DNA from: Marmoricola sp.
GTDB lineage: Bacteria; Actinomycetota; Actinomycetes; Propionibacteriales; Nocardioidaceae
Length of the DNA stretch: 7,272 bases
Assembly: GCA_030151765.1 (NCBI GenBank)
Contig: JASLCW010000394.1
Coordinates: forward strand, 1-7,272
Reading direction: 5' to 3'
Part shown: piece after piece, positions 1-4,826 of the stretch
How positions within the stretch are numbered: position 1 is the first letter of the stretch
Layout: the number at the start of each line of letters is the position of its first letter
The notes under the pieces: model-generated
The model's input: the letters and a program-made list of their open reading frames with translations, nothing else
Told to the model about the DNA's origin: nothing
Databases searched by the model: none
Made by a program: the position numbers and the translations under genes

Positions 1-562
1 GGAAGCAGGAGATGTCGCCGCGGCCCTCGCCGGTGCGCGCCATCACCTTGTAGAAGTCGGCCTCGCCACCGTGCGTCGTCCATGCCTTCGCACCCGTGAG
101 CACGTAGTCGTCACCGTCCCGGCGCGCCGTCGTGGTCATCGCCGCCGGGTCGGAGCCGGCATGCGGCTCGGACAGGCAGTAGGCGCCCAGCAGGGAGCCG
201 CCGAGCATCTCGGGCAGCCAGCGCTGCTTCTGCTCCTCGGTGCCGGCGGTGACGAGTCCGAAACAGGACAGCGCGTGCACCGAGACGCCGACGCCGACGC
301 TCGACCAGACCGCGCCGATCTCCTCCAGGCACTGGAGATAGACCTCGTAGGGCTGACCGCCGCCGCCGTACTCCTCGGGATAGGGAAGGCCGAGCAGGCC
401 GATCTCGCCGAGGAGCGTGAAGATGTCGCGGGGGACCTTCTCGTTGCGCTCGGCATCGGCCGACCGCGGGAGGAGTTGGTCCGCGGCGACCTGACGGACC
501 AGGCGGAGGAGTTCGGTGGCTTCTTCGGAGGGCAGTACGCGACGTGCTGGCACGGCCTCCAC
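1..562 (-). CDS. Acyl-CoA dehydrogenase, N-terminal half (partial, cut by left edge)
   Basis: This is an FAD-dependent acyl-CoA dehydrogenase, which in this family introduces an alpha,beta double bond into a CoA thioester and passes electrons to ETF. About 187 residues are visible. The N-terminal helical domain contains IGLLGLPYPEEYGGGG (about 54-69). The family signature YCLSEPHAGSD (about 128-138) follows, then the start of the beta-sheet domain, TGAKAWTTHGGEADFYKV (about 156-173). The family is usually near 380 residues, so the C-terminal helical domain and catalytic base lie outside the window. The start is ambiguous: GTG at 562 or in-frame GTG at 553. The GGAGG at 555-559 is too close to 553 to be ideal, so 562 is used; an in-frame stop at 620-622 limits extension. 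The gene has its own operator-like palindrome upstream. Substrate chain length cannot be read from this part; short- or branched-chain is a guess. Confidence 0.93.
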   Translation of the reverse strand, partial: MEAVPARRVLPSEEATELLRLVRQVAADQLLPRSADAERNEKVPRDIFTLLGEIGLLGLPYPEEYGGGGQPYEVYLQCLEEIGAVWSSVGVGVSVHALSCFGLVTAGTEEQKQRWLPEMLGGSLLGAYCLSEPHAGSDPAAMTTTARRDGDDYVLTGAKAWTTHGGEADFYKVMARTGEGRGDISCF

Positions 563-568
563 TCTGCC

Positions 569-588
569 CGATTCCGGCACCGGAATCG
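569..588. promoter_or_regulatory. Perfect-arm palindrome, candidate operator upstream of the acyl-CoA dehydrogenase
   Basis: CGATTCCGG and CCGGAATCG are perfect 9-bp inverted arms around a 2-base CA centre. The element ends 6 bases before the proposed GTG start at 562, so a bound protein could block the promoter or initiation. Size and symmetry fit a dimeric repressor such as a TetR-family protein, which often controls acyl-CoA dehydrogenase genes. I did not find a second copy in the window. Binding is inferred only; the element could also fold as a short hairpin in RNA. Confidence 0.45.
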
Positions 589-590
589 AA

Positions 591-618
591 CGGCCCGGCC
601 ACGCAGGTGGCCGGGCCG
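591..618 (-). terminator. GC-rich hairpin terminator after the S53 peptidase gene
   Basis: CGGCCCGGCCAC and GTGGCCGGGCCG form a perfect 12-bp stem around a 4-base loop, 17 bases beyond the peptidase stop codon. On the minus strand the stem is followed by TTCGATT, a weak T-containing tract typical of actinobacterial terminators. It separates peptidase transcription from the downstream dehydrogenase, which would then need its own promoter in the remaining ~28 bases or inside the stem. Confidence 0.7.
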
Positions 619-635
619 CTCATGACGGGTCGGGA

Positions 636-2573
636 TCAGTGCTGCGAGAGGTAGTCCAGCCAGCCCTGCCCGGTCGGGGACCCGACGCCGGTGACGTCGT
701 CGTACCCGTTCTGGACGTGGATGGTCAGGCTGTTGTCCGCGTCGAACCACCGCGTCGAGTAGACGTAGCCGCCGGACGGGTCGACGCCGTTGACGTAGTC
801 GACCCGTACGGCGCCCGGCGTGGTGTCGAGACCGGCCTTGGTGATGTCGTTCGCCGGAGCGGCGTACAGCACCGGGTTGGCCAGACCGAAGTTGTGACCG
901 GCCTTCTGGATCGCCAGCGCGAACATGCCCGCATACAGCGGTGAGGCGAGGCTGGTGCCGCCGATCCGGTACTCCGAGTACGCCGTGTGTCCGTCGGGCC
1001 AGCTCTGCGTCTGGCCGACCGCCATGCCGGTCGTCGGGTCACCCAGTGCCGCCACATCGGGTACGACGCGCATCGCGGCGCCGCCGTAGGTCTTCGACAT
1101 CGAGTCGGGTACGACGCCGGCCTGGTACCAGGGCTGCGCGAACAGCCGGCTGGTGCCGCCGCCGGAACCGTACTGGTAGCCCGGGGTGCCCCAGGCGCCG
1201 TTGGACAGCGCGGACTTCGCCGTCTCCCAGCCGAACTCGAAGAGCCGGTTGTCGGAGGCGCCGACGCCGAGCGAGGTGCCGCCGACCGCGGTCACCCACG
1301 GGCTGGAGGCGGGCCAGTCGGGCGTGGGCGCGCCGCCCTGGCCGCCGGTCTCGTCGCCGTCGTCACCGCTGGAGAAGAAGAGGCTGATACCCGTCGCCGC
1401 GGCCTGGATGAAGATGTCGTTCGTCGGCTTGATGTTGCCCGGAGGCAGCGCCTCGCCGCTGAAACCGTAGGAGTTCGTGACGATGTCGGCCGCGTGGTTG
1501 GCGACGATCCAGTTCAGCGAGGCGTCCATGTCGGAGCCGTTGTTGGGCGAGCCGACGTAGAGGATCTTGGCGCCGGGGGCCATCGTGTGGACCGCCTCGA
1601 CGTCGAGGCTCTCCTCGCCGGACCAGCCCGCCGGGTCCATCTTCTTGTTGGCGGCGCGCAGCTTCGTGCCGGGTGCGACGTGCTCGCTGTAGAGCCCGTT
1701 GAGCGAGGGCAGGCCGTGGTTCGCCGAGTACTTGTTGGCGTCGGCGAGCATCGTCGGACTCGCGAAGGCGTCGATGATCGCCACGGTCACGCCGCGGCCA
1801 TCGTTGCCGGAGGAGATCGCGCCCTTCATGCCGTAGGCGCCCTGGAGTTGCGTGCCGGCGTAGCCGCACGGCGCGAAGTCCTGGGGGCTGTCCGGAAGCG
1901 TGGTGTTGTCATTGGTGGGCGTGTTGGCCACCGTCTTCTCGCCCCAGTACGACGAACACGGCGTGCCGTTGATGAAGACGCCCGGAGGGGGTGGCGGGGA
2001 CATCGGCTTGGCCAGATCGCCGGACTGGTCGAGGCCGATGATGCCCTCGACGCCGGCGAGGGAGTCCGGGACGACCAGGGGAGTGGCATTGCTGCGCAGC
2101 ACCTGGCCCTGGACCGAGTAGTTGTTGAAGGAGGTCGAGAAGGCCTTGGCGGCCTGGGCGACGGAGCCGGTGGCCTCGACGTACTTGTTGTTGGCCGGGA
2201 CCGTGCCGATCGTGAAGCCCTGCTGCTTGAGCCATGACGAGACGCTCTTCACCGTCGCCGCGCTGGGCGCGAACCTGGCGTTGAAGGCCTTCGTGGTGAG
2301 GAACTTGTGGAAGGACGGATTGCCCGGGGTGCTGACGGCCTGTGCGTAGTCGGCGGCGGCAGTGCCGCCCTGCCAGTCGAGGTAGACGCGGAAGTCGACC
2401 TGGTCGCTTCCGGCGGTGCCGGACACCTTCTGGGACGCCTTCGCCCAGCCGGGCACGGAGCCCGACAGCGAGTGCGAGGACGACGCGTGTGCCGGAGCTG
2501 AGAATCCGGCGATCGCCGCGCCGAGCGCGGCCACGACCACCACCGAGTTGGCGGTACGGAAATGACGGGACAT
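636..2573 (-). CDS. Secreted S53 (sedolisin/kumamolisin-like) serine-carboxyl peptidase with propeptide
   Basis: This 645-residue preproenzyme should be exported and self-activate to an extracellular endopeptidase, often acid-active in family S53. Residues 1-30 are a signal peptide: basic MSRHFR, a hydrophobic core VVVVAALGAAIAGF, and an AHA-S cleavage site after A30. Residues ~45-185 match the pro-kumamolisin activation domain. A five-proline linker (193-197) leads into the catalytic domain. Catalytic residues are E320 and D324 in GEESLD and S541 in GGTSLASP. Other family blocks are AVHTMAPGAKILYVG (327-341), SSGDDGD (401-407) and VPDVAALGDPTTGMAV (504-519). The calcium site is probably built from D576-I577 (NDIT) and D625/D626 (GYDDVTGVGSP). 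C206 and C236 are the only cysteines and may form a disulfide. The oxyanion aspartate normally found after the SYG-type motif is not obvious (SYGFSGE, 368-374). The ATG is supported by GAAGGAG five bases... four bases upstream (2578-2584). Confidence 0.95.
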   Translation of the reverse strand: MSRHFRTANSVVVVAALGAAIAGFSAPAHASSSHSLSGSVPGWAKASQKVSGTAGSDQVDFRVYLDWQGGTAAADYAQAVSTPGNPSFHKFLTTKAFNARFAPSAATVKSVSSWLKQQGFTIGTVPANNKYVEATGSVAQAAKAFSTSFNNYSVQGQVLRSNATPLVVPDSLAGVEGIIGLDQSGDLAKPMSPPPPPGVFINGTPCSSYWGEKTVANTPTNDNTTLPDSPQDFAPCGYAGTQLQGAYGMKGAISSGNDGRGVTVAIIDAFASPTMLADANKYSANHGLPSLNGLYSEHVAPGTKLRAANKKMDPAGWSGEESLDVEAVHTMAPGAKILYVGSPNNGSDMDASLNWIVANHAADIVTNSYGFSGEALPPGNIKPTNDIFIQAAATGISLFFSSGDDGDETGGQGGAPTPDWPASSPWVTAVGGTSLGVGASDNRLFEFGWETAKSALSNGAWGTPGYQYGSGGGTSRLFAQPWYQAGVVPDSMSKTYGGAAMRVVPDVAALGDPTTGMAVGQTQSWPDGHTAYSEYRIGGTSLASPLYAGMFALAIQKAGHNFGLANPVLYAAPANDITKAGLDTTPGAVRVDYVNGVDPSGGYVYSTRWFDADNSLTIHVQNGYDDVTGVGSPTGQGWLDYLSQH

Positions 2574-2577
2574 GAAG

Positions 2578-2584
2578 CTCCTTC
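2578..2584 (-). promoter_or_regulatory. Ribosome binding site of the S53 peptidase gene
   Basis: GAAGGAG lies 4 bases before the ATG at 2573-2571. It is a strong Shine-Dalgarno match that fixes the start and places the signal peptide at the N-terminus. Confidence 0.8.
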
Positions 2585-2616
2585 AGATCGTGAAGTGGCG
2601 CAAGAACGCCGGATCC

Positions 2617-2646
2617 ACTCCACTCCTGCCGGAGCGCCTCCGTCAA
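2617..2646 (-). promoter_or_regulatory. Possible promoter of the S53 peptidase gene
   Basis: On the minus strand TTGACG (2646-2641) is a good -35 match. A poor -10 candidate TGGAGT (2622-2617) follows at 18-base spacing, predicting a transcript start near 2610 and a leader of about 37 bases. The 95-base gap between the RDD gene and the peptidase shows no convincing terminator, so read-through from the RDD gene is also possible. Confidence 0.3.
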
Positions 2647-2668
2647 TAGCCGGGAATGCTGGAAATCC

Positions 2669-3304
2669 CTACTTCTTCGGCTCCGCGGCCGGGACGACCA
2701 CGGTGGACATGATCTTGTCCGCGAAGGTCTGGCGACGCTCGTCCCAGAGCGGCCAGAGATAGCCGATGTAGCAGGCGATGCCGTCGACGAAGTGCGCCAG
2801 CTGGCGGACGAAACAGAGGCCCGCGCCCATCGGCTGGCCGGTGTGCAGGTTCACCAGCCGGATGCCCATCACCTTCTTGCCGATGCTCCAGCCGGTGCGG
2901 CCCTGACGGAAGACGATGTTCCAGATCGCGAAGGCGATCGCACCGAGATAGCCGGCGACGGCGATCAGGATGCCGATCCATCCGGTCGCATTGATGTGCA
3001 GGACCTCGTTGCCCGCGGCGTCGTAGCTGCTGCGCATGCCGGCGAACATCACGACGATGCCGATGCCGCTGACCGCGTAGAAGGGCAGCGGCACGATGCT
3101 GTCGACCAGGTAGGCGGCGACCCGCTGACCCCAGTGGGCATAGGCCGTCGTCGGCAGACCGGCGGGGTCGACCGGCTGATGGAACTCGTCGCGCGCCGGG
3201 GCGCCGTACGACGTGGGGTTGTAGACCGGCGGCGCGGTCGGGTACGTCGGTGACTGGTTCGGATCCGGCTGGATGGGCTCGGGTGGCGTGGGTGCGTCGG
3301 TCAT
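2669..3304 (-). CDS. RDD-family membrane protein with proline-rich N-terminus
   Basis: This 211-residue protein has a soluble, disordered-looking N-terminal tail rich in Pro, Tyr and Thr (about 1-50), common in actinobacterial RDD proteins. The RDD domain follows. Its first membrane helix starts at GQRVAAYLVDSIVPLPFY (59-76), containing the conserved Arg (R61) and Asp (D68). A second hydrophobic segment lies at about 108-132 (GWIGILIAVAGYLGAIAF and on). The loop GWSIGKKVMGIRLV (138-151) is a typical RDD block. A third hydrophobic segment (about 161-186) is followed by DERRQTFADKIMSTVVV (188-204), the usual end of the domain. The family's function is mostly unknown; some members have been linked to ion transport or stress. 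GAGGG (3311-3315) six bases before the ATG supports this start. It is transcribed divergently from the TetR operon and shares its control region, so the TetR protein may also affect it. Confidence 0.9.
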   Translation of the reverse strand: MTDAPTPPEPIQPDPNQSPTYPTAPPVYNPTSYGAPARDEFHQPVDPAGLPTTAYAHWGQRVAAYLVDSIVPLPFYAVSGIGIVVMFAGMRSSYDAAGNEVLHINATGWIGILIAVAGYLGAIAFAIWNIVFRQGRTGWSIGKKVMGIRLVNLHTGQPMGAGLCFVRQLAHFVDGIACYIGYLWPLWDERRQTFADKIMSTVVVPAAEPKK

Positions 3305-3321
3305 CGGTGTCCCTCGTTCAT
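3301..3321 (-). other. Possible six-residue upstream ORF (MNEGHR) overlapping the RDD start
   Basis: ATG at 3321-3319 opens six codons ending in TGA at 3303-3301, which overlaps the RDD ATG as ATGA. The RDD ribosome binding site lies inside it. It has no clear ribosome binding site of its own (GGGC only), so translation is uncertain and chance occurrence is likely. Confidence 0.2.
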
Positions 3322-3435
3322 GTCGACTGCCCGCCAGCCTAGGGGTTCTACCCGGGGTCGCGGCGCTGCGGCCTCGTCGTACCGATATTTAAAAGCAGTC
3401 TTGACTGTTTGTTTGTTCGGCGGCATGGTGGGCGG
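3305..3435. promoter_or_regulatory. Divergent control region between the RDD gene and the TetR operon
   Basis: These 131 bases hold no convincing gene. Positions 3384-3418 are strikingly AT-rich against the GC-rich surroundings and include TATTTA (3386-3391), an inverted repeat around 3391-3412 and a GTTTGTTTGTT run (3407-3417). On the minus strand TAAATA (3391-3386) or TAGGCT (in the GCCTAG-containing stretch near 3337-3342) could be -10 elements for the RDD gene, but neither has a good -35. A repressor bound here could control both directions. Confidence 0.6.
3391..3412. promoter_or_regulatory. Candidate TetR-family operator overlapping the -35 element
   Basis: CAGTC (3396-3400), TT, GACTG (3403-3407) is a perfect 5-2-5 inverted repeat. 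Symmetry continues outward with AA/TT pairs and two mismatches to 3391 and 3412. It lies directly over the TTGACT -35 of the regulator's likely promoter, the usual arrangement for autorepression. The bound protein is inferred to be the adjacent TetR-family product. Confidence 0.5.
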
Positions 3436-3436
3436 G
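3401..3436 (+). promoter_or_regulatory. Likely promoter of the TetR-AtuA operon, possibly leaderless
   Basis: TTGACT (3401-3406) is followed at 17 bases by CATGGT (3424-3429), a weak -10 with A at position 2 and T at position 6. The predicted transcript start, about 7 bases after the -10, coincides with the GTG at 3436. No convincing Shine-Dalgarno precedes that GTG, consistent with a leaderless mRNA, which is common in actinobacteria. Confidence 0.4.
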
Positions 3437-3450
3437 TGACCACCACCCGC
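3432..3450. repeat. GC-rich 7-5-7 inverted repeat on the TetR start codon
   Basis: GCGGGTG (3432-3438) and CACCCGC (3444-3450) are perfect complementary arms around ACCAC. The proposed GTG start codon (3436-3438) lies inside the left arm. The element could be a second operator at the transcript start, or an RNA hairpin that hides the start codon in any transcript beginning further upstream. Confidence 0.4.
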
Positions 3451-4035
3451 GTGCCCCAGGAGGAGCGCACCCGTCTCATGCGGCAGCGACTGCTCGAGGC
3501 GACCGTGGAATGCCTGGTCGAGCTCGGCTACGCGGGTACGTCGACCACGACCGTCTCCGAGCGCGCCGGAGTGTCCCGGGGCGCACAGCTGCATCACTTC
3601 CCGCAGAAGTTCGACCTCGTCCTGGCTGCGGTCGAGCACCTCGCTCGTGCTCGCGGCGAGGAACTGGCGGCCGGCGCGGGCGCGCTCCCCGAGGGCGAGG
3701 GCCGCACCTTCGCGGTGCTCGACATGCTCGCGGAGCACTTCGCGGGACCGGTCTTCAGTGCCGCGCTCGAGCTCTGGGTGGCGGCCCGCTCGGACGAGGC
3801 GCTGCGCGCTGCCGTCGCGCCCTTGGAGAAGAAGACCGGCCGGGAGACGCATCGCCTGACGGTGCAGCTGCTCGAGGTCGACGAGTCGAAGCCCGGCAAT
3901 CGCGAACTCGTCCAGGCCACCCTCGACATGGTCCGCGGCCTGGGCCTGGCGAACACGATCAGTGACGACCGCGCCCGTCGTCGCCGCATCCTGCGGCAGT
4001 GGGCCGAGGTATTGGACGAGGAGCTCTCCCGATGA
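3436..4035 (+). CDS. TetR/AcrR-family transcriptional regulator
   Basis: A 199-residue one-component regulator, first gene of the operon and the likely local repressor. The N-terminal domain begins at RTRLMRQRLLEATVECLVELGYAG. The helix-turn-helix is at about 35-54 (TSTTTVSERAGVSRGAQLHH), followed by FPQKFDLV, the usual TetR block before helix 4. The C-terminal ligand-binding domain is helical and contains ALELWVAARSDEALRAAV (110-127). Length is normal for the family. The reading frame is open upstream to a TTG at 3409, but GTG 3436 is preferred because the TetR domain starts soon after it and the promoter would lie inside a longer gene. GTG 3451 is an alternative. Its last bases carry the ribosome binding site for the next gene, which overlaps by 4 bases. 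An acyl-CoA thioester is the expected ligand from context; this is an inference. Confidence 0.92.
   Translation: MTTTRVPQEERTRLMRQRLLEATVECLVELGYAGTSTTTVSERAGVSRGAQLHHFPQKFDLVLAAVEHLARARGEELAAGAGALPEGEGRTFAVLDMLAEHFAGPVFSAALELWVAARSDEALRAAVAPLEKKTGRETHRLTVQLLEVDESKPGNRELVQATLDMVRGLGLANTISDDRARRRRILRQWAEVLDEELSR
4018..4023 (+). promoter_or_regulatory. Ribosome binding site of the TIGR03084-like gene
   Basis: GAGGAG inside the end of the TetR gene lies 8 bases before the ATG at 4032. It decides that start over an upstream in-frame GTG at 3999, which would add a non-conserved extension. Confidence 0.7.
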
Positions 4036-4826
4036 GTGTTTTGGACGACGTTCTCGCGGATCTGGCCGCGGAGGGAGCTCAGCTCGAGTCCCTGGTCGCC
4101 GGGCTCCCCGATGAAGCCTGGCGGCGGCCCACGCCGGCCGAGGGCTGGGACATCGCGACCCAGGTCGCGCACCTGGCCTGGACCGACGAGGTGGCGGTCG
4201 CCGCGGCCACCGACAAGGAGGCCTGGGACGCACTGGTCCTGCAGGCGATCGCGAATCCGAGTGGCTTCGTCGACACCTGTGCGCTGGAGGGTGGCGCCGT
4301 GGCATCGGCCGAGTTGCTGCAGCGTTGGCGGGCCTCGCGCCCGGCGCTGGCCGCTGCCTTGCGAGCCTTCCCGGCGGGGGAGAAGCTGCCGTGGTTCGGC
4401 CCGCCGATGAGCCCGACCTCGATGGCGACCGCGCGCTACATGGAGACCTGGGCGCACGCCCTCGACGTCGCCGAGGCGCTGGAGATCGCGGTCACGCCGA
4501 CCGACCGGATCCGGCATGTGGCGCACATCGGGGTGCGGACCCGGGGCTTCGCCTTCGCCAACAACGGGCTGGAGGCTCCCACCGCGGAGATCCGGGTCGA
4601 GCTGACCGCGCCGTCGGGGGCGGTCTGGACCTGGGGACCTGAGGATTCCGCACAGTCGGTGCGCGGACCGGCGTACGACTTCTGCCTACGAGTGACCCAG
4701 CGCCGCCACGTCGAGGACCTCGACCTGGTCGCCGAAGGCGAGGATGCCGCCACCTGGCTGCGGATCGCCCAGGCCTTCGCCGGACCGAGCGGTGAGGGCC
4801 GGGCGCCGGTGGGGAGCAAGCCGTGA
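4032..4826 (+). CDS. TIGR03084-like metal-binding protein (mycothiol-dependent maleylpyruvate isomerase fold)
   Basis: This 264-residue protein has the DinB/MDMPI-type four-helix metal-binding domain at its N-terminus. The opening MSVLDDVLADLAAEGAQLES and LPDEAWRRPTPAEGWDIATQVAHLAW (25-50) are characteristic. The likely metal ligands are H47 (QVAHLAW), E138 and H142 (METWAHALDV). A second C-terminal domain (about 160-250) contains HIGVRTRGFAFANNG and FCLRVTQRRHVEDLDL, the latter resembling the C-terminal region of this family. Proteins of this fold in actinobacteria often use mycothiol as thiol cofactor, but the reaction of the TIGR03084 group is not established as far as I know. It starts with an ATGA overlap to the TetR gene and ends with a GTGA overlap to the AtuA-family gene, so a role in the same pathway is likely. 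Confidence 0.88.
   Translation: MSVLDDVLADLAAEGAQLESLVAGLPDEAWRRPTPAEGWDIATQVAHLAWTDEVAVAAATDKEAWDALVLQAIANPSGFVDTCALEGGAVASAELLQRWRASRPALAAALRAFPAGEKLPWFGPPMSPTSMATARYMETWAHALDVAEALEIAVTPTDRIRHVAHIGVRTRGFAFANNGLEAPTAEIRVELTAPSGAVWTWGPEDSAQSVRGPAYDFCLRVTQRRHVEDLDLVAEGEDAATWLRIAQAFAGPSGEGRAPVGSKP
4811..4816 (+). promoter_or_regulatory. Ribosome binding site of the AtuA-family gene
   Basis: GGGGAG lies 6 bases before the GTG at 4823 and supports that start over the in-frame GTG at 4829, from which the spacing would be 12 bases. Confidence 0.65.

Noticed and set aside
578..600. tRNA-like T-loop sequence TTCGATTCC on the minus strand
   Set aside because: The flanking bases do not form a T-arm stem, and no acceptor or anticodon arm is present; it is explained by the palindrome beside the terminator.
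71..625. Plus-strand ORF (184 codons) opposite the left-edge dehydrogenase
   Set aside because: It contains the terminator and palindrome and is antisense to a clear acyl-CoA dehydrogenase.
987..2237. Long plus-strand ORF (416 codons) antisense to the S53 peptidase gene
   Set aside because: It has an Arg/Gly/Val-rich composition typical of antisense frames in GC-rich genes, no recognisable domain, and the opposite strand is an unmistakable peptidase.
3343..3353. GGGT-TCT-ACCC inverted repeat in the RDD leader
   Set aside because: Only 4-bp arms in GC-rich sequence, easily due to chance.
3409..3435. Upstream TTG start for the TetR gene (nine extra residues)
   Set aside because: It lies inside the proposed promoter spacer, has no ribosome binding site and adds residues outside the TetR domain.
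3301..4305. Minus-strand ORF (334 codons) across the TetR gene and control region
   Set aside because: It is antisense to two clear genes and runs through the divergent promoter region. Only its last six codons were noted, as a possible short leader.
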